Of a stretch of 64,000 nucleotides of DNA, positions 21,792 through 31,905 are shown piece after piece. The notes under the pieces are model-generated. The model saw nothing but the letters and a program-made list of their open reading frames with translations. It made no database searches and was not told the DNA's origin. Made by a program: the position numbers and the translations under genes. Location: NCBI GenBank assembly GCA_023213395.1, contig CM041465.1, positions 145,149,741 through 145,213,740 on the forward strand, given 5' to 3'. How positions within the stretch are numbered: position 1 is the stretch's first letter; each line of letters begins with the position of its first letter. This DNA comes from Cycas panzhihuaensis (taxonomy: Eukaryota; Cycadophyta).

Positions 21792-22694
21792 ATGCATAAA
21801 GACACCAGGGTTACTCCAGCCATTATCGATTCCGAAACAAAAATGGGACGAGATATCTATGGATTCATAACAAGATTACCTCGCTCAGAAGGAAAGGATG
21901 CAATACTAGTTATAGTAGATCGTCTTACAAAGTATGGCTACTTCAGAGGATTGAAATCAACAGCCAAGGCTAGCGAAGTTGCAGAATTATACATGAAGGA
22001 GATCCATCGTCTACATGGGTTTCCAAGGGCAATTGTAAGCGACCGTGACCCAAAATTTACTAGTAAATTTCGACACGATCTTTTCAAAATCGCCAGTACA
22101 AAACTCAAGATGAGCACAGCCTATCACCCACAAACAGATGGGCAAACGAAAATTGTGAATAAATGCCTAGAAGGATACTTGAGGAATATTTGCTTAGATA
22201 GACAAAATCTATGGCACCGATGGTTGCACCTAGCAGAATGGTGGTACAACACCACCTACCACTCTTCAACGAAGATGACGCCTTTTCAAGCCTTAGATGG
22301 TTATCAATCGCCATCCTTATTAACTCGGAACAAACCATCATAGGTCCAGGCAGTTCAAGAGCATCAGAAACAAGTAGAAGAGACTATTAGCAGATTGAAA
22401 GATAATTTAGCAATGGCACAAAATAGAATGAAGCAACAATCTGATTTGAAGCGCTCTAAAAGAAAATTCGAAGTAGGCGACTGGTTCTTTTTGCATCTGC
22501 AGCCATACAAACAGGTTTCCTTACAAAAACCAAACAACCAAAAGCTTGCACCTAGGTATTTCGGGCCATACGAAATCACTACTAAAATAGGTGAAGTCGC
22601 ATATCAGTTAAGGCTCCTAGAAGGTGTGAAAATTCATAATGTTTTTCATGTTTCCTGTCTAAAAAAGAAGATTGGAGATAAAATAGTACCTTAG
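21792..22694 (+). pseudogene. pol: A integrase core and C-terminus
   Basis: The core reads FITRLPRSEGKDAILVIVD, FPRAIVSDRDPKFTSKF and AYHPQTDGQTKIVNKCLEGY. The first catalytic Asp (MDF in G) is Gly here (YGF, 21861-21863). The Glu (QTE in G) is Lys (22149-22151). Only the middle Asp remains. The GPY-type C-terminus (RYFGPYEITTKIGEVAYQLR, IHNVFHVSCLKKK) lies at 22540-22680. Integration activity is lost. Confidence 0.87.
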
Positions 22695-22727
22695 TCCAAC
22701 ATCCCAGAGCTCAACGAAGAAGGAAAA

Positions 22728-22865
22728 ATGCCGTTGGAACCAGAAAGAATCCTACAAACCCGCACCAGATCCCTCAAGTCCAGACAAATCAAAGAACACT
22801 CGATCAAATGGAAAAACTTGGATGATGAAGATGCCACGTGGGAAAACGACGAATGGATAAAGTAA
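22728..22865 (+). pseudogene. pol: A chromodomain
   Basis: The chromodomain pattern is EHSIKWKNLDDEDATWENDE, matching the canonical W-K-x-L and A-T-W-E positions. It lies at the end of pol, as in chromoviruses, and would read histone marks. A stop at 22686 separates it from integrase. Confidence 0.85.
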
Positions 22866-22907
22866 TTTCTGAATTTACTAGTGCTTTGAGGGCAAAGCAC
22901 AATTTCA

Positions 22908-22918
22908 AAGGGGGGGAC
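22908..22918 (+). promoter_or_regulatory. A polypurine tract
   Basis: AAAGGGGGGGA lies immediately before the 3' LTR, at the usual plus-strand primer position. G has an even longer G run at the same place. Confidence 0.85.
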
Positions 22919-22919
22919 G

Positions 22920-23391
22920 TCAAGCGACCACATTAGAATTTGGCTGACCTCTATGTGATTTCTATGGCCAACTTCTAAGAGGTTATTTTGGGCACATTCC
23001 TTCATGTTCTAGACAACCTCATTAAATCTTAGTTGGAGCACCTATATATATGGATCTTTGGTCTTATTCCCTATCATCAGGGTGAAGTATCTCTTCTCAT
23101 TTTCAGCTCTAGGGTTGCTCTAGATTCGGGCTTAGGACTGCAATTCTGAGGAGGATTCTTGCCTCGAAGGGATTGGTGATTAGTGCAAATTGTTGTTAGT
23201 ATTTTTGGGACCATTATCTATATTTTGTATATTAGCCGGCATCGTATTTGGTACTTATAATTGATTTATACTTGGAATTATTCATCTATATCATACTCTT
23301 ATGCTCATAATCATCAGTCGGTGTTCAGTTATTTTGTGAATTGATCTCTGTTTGCCTTATTTCTAGTTTTGTGGTGAAAAGAAATGTTACA
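22920..23391 (+). repeat. A 3' LTR
   Basis: It pairs with 17878-18350 and ends ATGTTACA next to the target duplication. Its first bases are TCAAGC instead of TGAAGC, a point change in the terminal dinucleotide. Confidence 0.88.
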
Positions 23392-23515
23392 TATAGTGTT
23401 TGAGGGGTGTTGACCTCTATCTATACATTTTTGACTTCCGTCTCATTAAGTAACTCCTTGATTTCTACTTCCTCATTTATTGGCTTCCTATTGCTCTTCT
23501 TCCAATTCATCTGAG
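23392..23515 (-). pseudogene. gag: H gag-protease linker between A and B
   Basis: About 120 bp of H remains between two insertions. On the minus strand it reads an acidic linker (EVEIKELLNETEVKNV in one frame) like the linker after the A and G zinc knuckle. It starts with the TATAG copy and ends with CTGAG, the duplication made by B. Confidence 0.75.
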
Positions 23516-24309
23516 TGTTGGAGTCAAAAGTGATCCAATGGCTGTGTGAGGACCAGAGGTAGGTCAGATAACCCGAGTTGTGCAGGTACGGACCGTGCGG
23601 AGGTACGCACGAGGCAAAACGCGAAAAACTAGCATTCAGGTGCATTATGGCGGTGCATACACGGGCAGATGCGTATGTAGCGGTCACGTACCAGCGGAGC
23701 AGGGGACCGAGCGTAATGCACGACTCAAGGGGACCGGTGAAGACACAGCCGAGGTGCCGACGTCGTGCGGACTCAAAGGACGGATTAATTAAGGCTAAAC
23801 AAGTGTTTAAGTGAAAGTGCGCATGATTGAAGAATGCAGTTATGATGACGATCATAACCCTTGATAAAGGTACCGGATGAGTACTTAAGGAGGTACGCAT
23901 GATTCACTGGTGAGAGTGAGAGTCGGATATCACGGCACGCAAAGGTGCGAGCCAAGATGCATGATGACCATTTGGAGCATTCTTGTATGATAAGTACCAT
24001 CCGGTGCGCATTGTATGAGAAAGATTGTATCTTCTTTGGAATGCTCGGGAATGCATTCCACCTACGTAAATGAGCTGACTTAATAAAAGGAAGAGTTACG
24101 TCGAAATTGGTGTATTCTTGGTGTTGCAATGATGATTTATTGAGTATGTATTGATTTACATCGCTATGTACCATTACGTGAATTATATATGGAATGTATG
24201 TGAATGACCATGTTGATGATCCTGAACTAGACTATAGCGCTGTGTAACCTTGACAAGTGTAGCAAGGGGTGTCTTGTAAGTGTAATAAGATACCCCAGCA
24301 AAGTCAACA
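23516..24309 (+). repeat. B 5' LTR
   Basis: 794 bp with TGTTG...CAACA ends. It pairs with 33077-33886 and with the minus-strand copy at 122-961. A TTAATAAAAGG box near 24080 is TATA-like. The first half holds GGTACGCA-type words; the second half is much more alike between the copies. Confidence 0.93.
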
Positions 24310-24447
24310 TTGGTTCGGTTGCCTACGTCCGTTGAGGAGGGACAGGGCCTAGGGGTTTCAAGGGAAAAGAATGTGTAAAGGGCAGAGGACCCTGGCTGCC
24401 GTCGTGATGGCGGGTCAGAACTAAGCCATCGGGCAGGGGGCCTTCCA
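24310..24447 (+). promoter_or_regulatory. B leader with primer-binding position
   Basis: The bases after the LTR read TTGGTTCGGTTGCC here and TTGGTTCCGTTGCT in the copy at 1-121. The TGG start fits pairing with a tRNA CCA end, but I cannot assign the tRNA. The leader is only 138 bp, short for this group. Confidence 0.5.
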
Positions 24448-26190
24448 ATGCCACCTAAGAGGCCTTCAAGGTCGGAAGAGCCCCAGAAGGATACTTCACC
24501 CAAGGAAAACGAAACCAGCAGACAAAGGGCACTAAGATGGTCAAAAGAAGCAAAACTCAGAAGGGCGAGGAGATCAAGTTCGCAAAACAACGAGACTAAG
24601 GGACAGTCCGTTGAAGGATCTGAGGCAAGTGGAGCCCAGACACCTCAGGAAGAGGAAACCCATGGCGAACGCATGGTATTGACACCAGCCCCAATCAGAG
24701 ATGATTTGTTTAGCAAAGAGATTGAAGGGAAGCCAAAAGTGGACGAAAAACATAAAGAGATCCTAACAGAGGGAAGTATACCAGTGGAGGACAGCCCGAA
24801 GGACCTAGGTGACAGCGATAAGAAGGCGGAGGGAGGTCCCTCGGCATACTGGGAGAACAAGCTAACGAGACAACTTTTTGAATATTCGACAGAAAGGGGA
24901 TCTGATCAATCTTACATTACGGTAACACCATTGACTATACAAGTTCAAGGTGTAGTGGAACCTATACACATAAAAACTCCATTCAAAAATCCACTATTTG
25001 GAAAAGATAGTACTGCAGTAGTTACTCCCAGTGCATCCCCAAAGGAGGGAGGAAGGGAAAAATCACCATCAGGTGGGGGACAGTTACAATCTCCCAAAAT
25101 GGACGACTATAGAGACTTTGGGAAACTAATCTTTAATGATACTTGAGAGCCTTGAGCATGTATATCTATTTCAGAGCTTCATTGATGTCAAAAAGATTAT
25201 AGACGAAGATGAAATCAAAGCACGCTTCACCTGTACATTGAGAGGAGTACCCTTGGCATGGTATAAGGAAATAAACAGGAATGAGCCATGGGTGAAGATT
25301 AAGAAAGCATTTGAAGAAAGATTTCAAAAGTTTCGCAGTAATGAAGCCGTGGAAATCGCATTATGAGAGATCAGGCAAAGGTTGGGAGAATCCGTCCTAA
25401 CTTACATTAGCCGAATGAAAATTATTGCGGCGAGCATGATCAATGAGACGATAACTGACCATAATATGAAGAATTACTTTGTAAGAGGGCTGAATGAGAA
25501 GTTGCAAGCCATGATGCATGCTCATCCATCAAAATCATTCAAGAATGCTCAAGATCTGGCATTAGACTTTGAAATGGAAATGGACGCACAAGCGGGTGGA
25601 CAAGACTCCTTGCTGTTGAGGTTACAAGACAAGATTAGAGAGTTGAAGCAAAACCAGTACAACCGACCCTTCTGCCAGGTAGGGGTAGTAGAGCAGGAAT
25701 CAGAATTGGAGGCATTGAGAAAAGAGGTAGCTAGATTGAAAGTTAGAAATAACCGTGAAGAAGAGGAAACACACGAAAGAAAGAGCACCTTGGAAGGGTA
25801 ACCAAGTGGTGCCACATTTGTGAAGAAAACTCACATACCACCGTGGAATGTGATTTAAATTTAAAAAGCGACGTTGCACCAACAAGAGAAGTGGTGCCAT
25901 ATATGTGAAGTTGACACACATACAACCAAGGATTGTTTCTACAATCCTGTGGGGAAAGCATTCGTGAGGACGAGGTCGTGGAAGGTAACCCACCTCGAAA
26001 TGTGTATACAACGAGGCGCACGGAACCCTCGAGGAAGAAAGCGACCAATGGGAGATGCCTCATCTGCTGATTCGAACCTTTGGAAGTCGGAATGCCCAAT
26101 GAAGCGGTGAATACGAATGAAGCCATTCGTGTCAAGAATCGTGGCCCAAGTGACCACAAAACAGAGGATTGCAAAGGCAAAGCCAAAGTG
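24448..26190 (+). pseudogene. gag: B Gag with repeated zinc knuckles
   Basis: The start ATG at 24448 opens a charged N-terminus (MPPKRPSRSEEPQKD). A stop at 25143 and a frame change lead into the gag core at 25136-25801: TCTLRGVPLAWYKEINRNEP and WVKIKKAFEERFQKF. A coiled-coil-like end (ELEALRKEVARLKVRNNREE) follows. Two knuckles, CHICEENSHTTVEC (about 25813-25854) and CHICEVDTHTTKDC (about 25891-25932), stand in a row. A third, degenerate one (NRGPSDHKTEDC, near 26133-26170) follows. The role is RNA packaging. Confidence 0.85.
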
Positions 26191-27519
26191 ACTAACCTGA
26201 TGACAATCGTACCAGAAGCCAAAAATGTGAAATTACAAAATAAACAGAAAGAGAAACTGGATGAAGGATATCCAAATCCACCAACAGAAATGGATCGGTA
26301 TAGACAAGCAAAACAAGTGTTAGATGGCCTAGTCCAGGAGGAGAATACACTACCAATGGGTAAACCAGAAATGAAATACGTCTATGTTCGGAAAAATAAA
26401 CAAAAGAAGCAAGAAAGACTACCGGAAGAACTTAAGACAAAATCCCAAATGGTGCAGATGGAAGAACTTTTCAAAGGATTGCCAGTTGAGGATATCCCTA
26501 GAATGTTACTATTAATGGAGAATTTGGTGAAACAATTACAATTGAGTATTCCTCTGTTTCAAGTTATTGATTGGATCAAAGGAGGAGTGTTACAGAAAGG
26601 AATTACCAAAAGTTTGAAGCAAATTATACCATCATTCGACATGGATCCAATGGTAACCATGTCAGTCTTGGGAGAAACATTCCCACGAGTAATTGTGGAT
26701 GGAGGCGCAGCAGTAAACGTGTTACCAGCTGCAACATGGCGTAGATTGGGAAGCCCAAAGTTGGAAGCAGTGACTTATTCGTTAAAATTGGCTAATGAAC
26801 TATTGGTACGACCTATGGGCAGACTAGCCAATATCAAAGTAGACGTGGCAGGGATAGTGGTAAGGATTGACTTCACAATTGTGGAGACGGAGAAAGGAGC
26901 AACACCCTACCCAGCACTATTGGGAAGGCCATGGTTATATAAAACGCAATGCCTTCAGAATTGGGAAAAAGTAACCTTCACTCTATCGGATAGCAACAAC
27001 AAAGTGGTACTGCCAATGCTGGGAAGAAGTTCGATTGAAGTAATCCCAGATGAAGGATCCAGCACCACGATAACAAGTGATACGACATTTTCTTCCATTG
27101 GGGAAGAACATATCTTCCATATGGCAGAAGAACCCACCACATCGAATAAACACCAGCATGAAGAACCAACAGATCTCGGGGAGGTATACAACTCTTCGGA
27201 TGACGAACACGGTATGAGGTTCGTGGATTACTGGCTTCAGGATGCATATGAAGTAAACTCTTCTTCTTACAGATGTAATTTGTTATCTAAATGTGTATCT
27301 ACAAACATTGATAATAATTCAAATTCTTTTGAATATATGCTGACTAACGATAATTTGAAAAATGATAACGACCTAGACCAACCAACCCTTAGTTTACCTA
27401 ATAATTTTCGTAGTTTTTTTGTAGTTAATAGTAATCCCAACATCCCATCTACTTCAGGCGTGGGTCCTGAGGTAGATTCCCTACCCCGCCCCCTTATTAC
27501 AACCCGAGGAAGGAAGTAA
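26191..27519 (+). CDS. pol: B aspartic protease region (long open stretch)
   Basis: The frame is open from about 26080 to 27519 with no stop, but without an ATG at its start, so it would be made as part of a polyprotein. The protease motif is RVIVDGGAAVNVLPAATWRR (about 26689-26748), with DGGA in place of DSGA. The flap and second half read VRIDFTIVETEKGATPYPAL and LLGRPWLYKTQCLQNWEK. A low-complexity C-terminal tail ends at 27519. It is the best-preserved coding block in B. Confidence 0.8.
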   Translation, partial: TNLMTIVPEAKNVKLQNKQKEKLDEGYPNPPTEMDRYRQAKQVLDGLVQEENTLPMGKPEMKYVYVRKNKQKKQERLPEELKTKSQMVQMEELFKGLPVEDIPRMLLLMENLVKQLQLSIPLFQVIDWIKGGVLQKGITKSLKQIIPSFDMDPMVTMSVLGETFPRVIVDGGAAVNVLPAATWRRLGSPKLEAVTYSLKLANELLVRPMGRLANIKVDVAGIVVRIDFTIVETEKGATPYPALLGRPWLYKTQCLQNWEKVTFTLSDSNNKVVLPMLGRSSIEVIPDEGSSTTITSDTTFSSIGEEHIFHMAEEPTTSNKHQHEEPTDLGEVYNSSDDEHGMRFVDYWLQDAYEVNSSSYRCNLLSKCVSTNIDNNSNSFEYMLTNDNLKNDNDLDQPTLSLPNNFRSFFVVNSNPNIPSTSGVGPEVDSLPRPLITTRGRK

Positions 27520-27599
27520 TATCCCTTCCTCTTCTTCCTTAGAGGGACACCCACCCAGCCATAAATCTCTTCCAACCATTGGCGCCAAAACTGGGGAAA

Positions 27600-28293
27600 T
27601 GGAAAGAGGATTACTGGTAAGTACTTCTAGCGAGTCTGGTCTAGAGAGTAAAATCATTATCCCAGAAGAAACAAACTATCAAATCTATATTGGAAACTAC
27701 GTTAAACCATTCTATGGGGAACAGTTATATGGACTACCCATTTAACGCACTGTGTTGAGTATTGGATAGATCAAGGAAATTGGGATAAAACCCAATGGCA
27801 GCAAGACCTAATCCTAACCTTACGAGGGAAAGCTCGGTACTGGTACTTAGCTCACCAAGATACTCTTAGGAGTTGGCAAGAATTATAGACGATGTTTCAA
27901 ATACGATTCGATCATCCAACCCAACCAACTATTCCAATATTCTACGTAGGTCGTAACCCTAGAAAACATATACAAGTGTGCAAACAAAAATGGAGATCCT
28001 TGAGTATACCTAAACGGAATTGGCCTAACTATTTCTACCACACCTTGGCGAGAGTAGCAAAGGATTGGTTCCTATGGAAGGAGCTAAATCTAGATATGAC
28101 TTGGGGAAACCTAAAGAAATCTTTTATAAAAACCTTTAGGCATACTTCGGATAACCAAGAAATAAACAAAATCTTGAAACATATTAGAATAATGAGCATA
28201 AAATTAGAACAGCATCTAATAGATCAGGAAACAGTAGAATCTATACATAGTGAAGAAGAAGAGATTATGAATTATCCTCTGCAATTTCTGTAA
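27600..28293 (+). pseudogene. B: two gag-core-like modules between protease and reverse transcriptase
   Basis: One frame from about 27745 to 28293 contains two segments with the W-rich pattern of the retrotransposon gag core. The first is LTLRGKARYWYLAHQDTLRS then WQEL and MFQIRF (about 27814-27912), with one stop. The second is FYHTLARVAKDWFLWKELNL then MTWGNLKKSFIKTF (about 28030-28138). Both compare with LRGVPLAWYKE...WVKIKKAFEERF in the regular B gag. No zinc knuckle follows. The function is unknown: a duplicated gag piece, or a domain specific to this lineage. Confidence 0.6.
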
Positions 28294-28379
28294 TTCCTTT
28301 GTTGGAGAAAGGAAAATAGAAGATGCCCCAAGACACAAAACCGGAAATGAAGAAGATGTGGGTATAACAAAGTTGAAAA

Positions 28380-29226
28380 CTACAGAAATTAATGTTGGTG
28401 GTACAGGAAGTCCTGAGCTTATTCGCATTGGCAACTATTGGGATCCCCAAAGCAGTGTAGCGAAGCTCAACAGTTATTCGAGGAATTCTGTGATGTGTTC
28501 GCATGGTCATATAAAGACCTGAAAGGCATTCCTCCGGAAATAGGAATGCATCATATTGATCTAGTGGAAGACGCCAAACCGGTAAAACAAAGACCATACC
28601 GGATGAATCCAAAATACAAAGAGAAAGTAAAAGCAGAACTTGATAAAATGTTGGAAGCAGGTTATATATACGAAATTGACTACAGCGACTGGGTGAGCCC
28701 TGTAGTAGTGGATTACAGACAGTTGAATAAGGTGACGAAAAAAGATCCATTTCCGTTACCTTTCACGGAAGATATTTTGGAAGCAGTTGGAGGGAATGAG
28801 ATCTATTTCTTCACGAGATGATTTAGTGGGTACAATCAAGTGCAGTTGCCGGAAGATCGAGCAAAGACAACATTCATAACAGAATGGGGTGCGATGCCTA
28901 TAACGTAATGCCATTCGGTCTTACGAATGCACCAAATGACATTCCAAATAATTGTAATTAATATCTTTCAGAAGTTTATTGGAGAAAAAGTTGCTGTATT
29001 CCTAGACGATTGGACGTTGTATGGATTAATGAAAAATCATATGGAAAACTTGAGAGAAATGTTGCAAACATATCGAGAAAGTAAACTGTCTCAATCCGTA
29101 AAAGTGCACATTTCCGGTACCCTTTGGAAACCTCTTAGGGCATATAGTCAGCAAAGAAGGATTGCTGACGGATCCAGCAAAAGTGTCTGCCATTCTACAC
29201 TTTTCGACCTTTGAATCTGAAAAGCA
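28380..29226 (+). pseudogene. pol: B reverse transcriptase
   Basis: The conserved lead-in FEEFCDVFAWSYKDLKGIPP and IDLVEDAKPVKQRPYRMNP start the domain. SPVVVDYRQLNKVTKKDPFP and SGYNQVQLPEDRAKTTFI are the palm motifs. The catalytic box reads VFLDDWTLYG (about 28996-29025), with both Asp residues kept. A stop at 28819 and frame changes near 28900 and 29120 break it. Confidence 0.85.
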
Positions 29227-29884
29227 GTGAAAGGTTTTACGGGTTTGACGGGATATTATAGAAAATTCATCAGAGGGTATGCATATATATCTGGACCTCT
29301 GGAAGAATTGCTGAAAAAGAATATTGAATGGATATGGACAGAAGATCAGCAACGAGCATTTGAAACATTGAAAGCAGCCATTGTAGCGGCGCTATCTGTG
29401 ATTCCCAGATTGGAAGAAAACTTTTCACGTACATGTGGATGCGTCACAATACGCTATTGGATGCGTATCGACACAACCCAGCAATGATAAAACAGATCAT
29501 CCAATCTATTTTGCCAGTCGGAAATTTACGAGTGAAAGCGTAATTATACAACGGAAAGGAAGCACTCGGCATGGTTTATGCATTACAAAAGTTTCGACAT
29601 TATTTGTTATCCAATCCATTCCTGTTTTTCGTCGACCACCAAGCCCTGATGTATCTAGTAAATAAACCGATTATGCGGGAAGAATCGTGAGATGGTTAAT
29701 GTTGTTTCAAGAATTATCATTCAAAATCATTGTGAAACCCGGCAAAGCCCACATCATTCCAGATCAGCTGTCGGGAATAAAAAACGGAGAAAAAGCCACA
29801 GGGATACCAGATGATTTTCCAGACGCAAGACTCTTCGGTGGGAAGTCCCAACAGACTGGTATGAGGGCATACCAGAGTATCTAG
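29227..29884 (+). pseudogene. pol: B RNase H
   Basis: GFTGLTGYYRKFIRGYAYIS is the connection, followed by RNase H: DASQYAIGCVSTQPSNDK, DHPIYFASRKF, VYALQKFRHYL and FFVDHQALMYLVNKPI. The frame changes at about 29430, 29570 and 29670. It degrades the RNA strand during reverse transcription. It matches K at 6006-6180. Confidence 0.83.
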
Positions 29885-31066
29885 CGACCGGAGAAGTGCC
29901 AGCAAAGTTAGATCGTATGGGGAAAAGAAATTTCATCAGAAAAGCGGAGCCGTATCAGCTTATCAGCGGCGAGTTGTATAAATTGGGGCTAGATGACATA
30001 TTGCGACGTTGTGTTCGATAGCATGAGACAAATCAGATCATGTCCCAGGCACATGAAGGAGTAGCGGGTGGCCACATGGGAAAATTGGCCACATGGCGGA
30101 AGATCTTGATGTTGGGATTCTGGTGGCCATCAATGTTCGAAGATGTCAAAAAATGGATTCAAGCATGCGATTATTGCCAACACGTGGGGAAACCTAATCG
30201 ACAGGATTTCCAACCGTTGCATGGCTCGACTTTGTAGGGCCAATCAAACCAGCAGCGTGGAGATCGAAAGCTCGATACATTCTGGTGGCAACCGATTATA
30301 CGACAAAATGGGTGGAAGCACGCGCATTGCGAAAAGCCGATGCAGAAAGCACAGCAAGATTTCTGTATGAGGTAATAATTACGTGATTTGGATGCCCCTT
30401 GGAGATCGTCAGTGACCAAGGTGCCCACTTCCTCAACCAAACTATTAAAACATTGACAACCGCCTTCATGATTAGCCATCGGAAATCAACTCCCTACTAT
30501 CCGAGAGCCAATGGTCAAGCAAAGAGCTCGAACAAGATAATCGAAAACTGCTTGCGAAAGATATGCGACATCGGTGGTCAGTTGGTAGAAGTTACCCTCC
30601 GTACTATGGGCCTTTTGTACAACCTACAAAAGGTCAATTGGATGAACCCATTCGACTTGTATATGGCACGGAAGCCATTCTACCAACAGAGTTTGAGATA
30701 CCCAGTTTACGAGTGGCAGTACAATCTCGATTAGACGACCTCCAGTCTTTGGAATGACGACTGGAAGACTTAATACGGTTGGAAGAGAAATGACACCTAG
30801 CAAATTGGTTGCAACATATCGAAAAACGGCGACAAAAAGCATGGCACAACCGCCATCTACGAAAACCCCAATTCGACGAAGGTGATCAAGTATTGCTGTA
30901 TGACAGCAAATTCAAAACGCACCCCGGGAAACTCAAGATGCGGTGGTTAGGACCATACATCGCAGAAAGAATTTTTGAGAATGGATCGGTGCAGCTTCGA
31001 GAGATCGACGGACCTCTGCTACCAACTCGGGTAAATGGTAGCAGACTCAAGCCTTACATTGAGTAA
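29885..31066 (+). pseudogene. pol: B integrase
   Basis: The HHCC zinc-binding motif is visible: AHEGVAGGHMGKLATWRK then CDYCQH (about 30046-30182). The core shows [10 protein letters not shown] (30223) and IVSDQGAHF. At the third position it reads NGQAKSSNK, where K still has NGQVESKNK, so the catalytic Glu has become Lys. The C-terminus reads FDEGDQVLLYDSKFKTHPGK and RWLGPYIAERIFENGSVQLR and ends NGSRLKPYIE. No chromodomain follows. Confidence 0.84.
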
Positions 31067-31289
31067 CCCAGCCTACCAGCAGGATCAGCTGGTTGTACCA
31101 TATCGTATTGCATGATGTTGAGGCAACCAACTACCTTGATACCGAGCCATGATCCAGTTCGGTATGGATACAAAAATAGAAAAAAATAAAAAATTGGAAA
31201 AAATAAAAAATAACCGTAACTCATTACTGATATAGGTAACAGGAGCATAATCTGAGAAAAATCAGAGAGAAATTCATCAGCATACAAGT

Positions 31290-31740
31290 AAATTACAGTG
31301 TACGTACCAAAAAGATATGTTACCAGGTACCTACAGTTGAAACAGTGATAAAAATTGAAAAAATACTATACGTACCAAGGGAATTCACTAAAGTACGCAT
31401 AGTGTAAAAAAGTAACTCGGAATTACACTATACGTACCTGAAAAGTACGCAGGCAGGTACACATAGTGTCAATAACTTTTAAGTGGTTCAATTACATTAT
31501 ACGTGCACGAAAATGCATGGCAGTGCACGCAGTGCAAAGGAGCGTAAGTTAAAAATTTACATTATACGTACCAACAAAGTACGTGTCAGTGCATCGTAAA
31601 AGATACTCAAGTGATTAGTTACATTACACATACCAAAGGAAGTACGCAATCGAGTATGCATAATGAAAGCTCTTAACACTATACGTACCAAGGGCACGTA
31701 TAAGACAAAATCATAAAGCGACAAATCATTACATACACCG
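31290..31740 (+). repeat. B tandem array of about 65-bp units with TACGTACC
   Basis: TACGTACC or a close variant starts at 31301, 31369, 31431, 31500, 31565, 31627 and 31682, a period of 55-69 bp. Within units an ATTACACTA word precedes and AGTACGCA plus a TAGTGT word follow. Units are too diverged to be a recent expansion. The array lies between integrase and the extra open region. Confidence 0.8.
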
Positions 31741-31905
31741 CAAGCATTCCTGCGATGCAGCGAGCGGAGCGGATTGTGGAAAAGCACGCAAGAGAGGCGC
31801 TCGTGCGCATCACGATGCAAGAACGGCAAGTGTTCTCTGAGAATGCGTACATGCGGTTCTAGCTGTACGCTTTGGTTTCTTTCTTATCTCTGGGACTCCA
31901 CAGCC

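Larger units (their letters stand above)
17633..23391 (+). mobile_element. Element A: chromodomain Gypsy retrotransposon
   Basis: It is a full-length plus-strand element flanked by TATAG. Order: 5' LTR, tRNA-iMet primer site, gag, protease, reverse transcriptase, RNase H, integrase, chromodomain, polypurine tract, 3' LTR. It is the same family as G (55072-60518) and a relative of its host H. Many stops, at least one indel in integrase, and changed catalytic residues make it inactive. Confidence 0.93.

Noticed and set aside
23578-23900. Several open stretches on both strands in the B LTR, such as those starting near 23578 and 23580
   Set aside because: They lie wholly in the LTR and are not kept between the LTR copies. 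High GC content of the word-rich part explains the lack of stops.
31290-31740. A CRISPR-like array
   Set aside because: The repeats are short and degenerate, the spacers are themselves similar, and the context is a plant retrotransposon.
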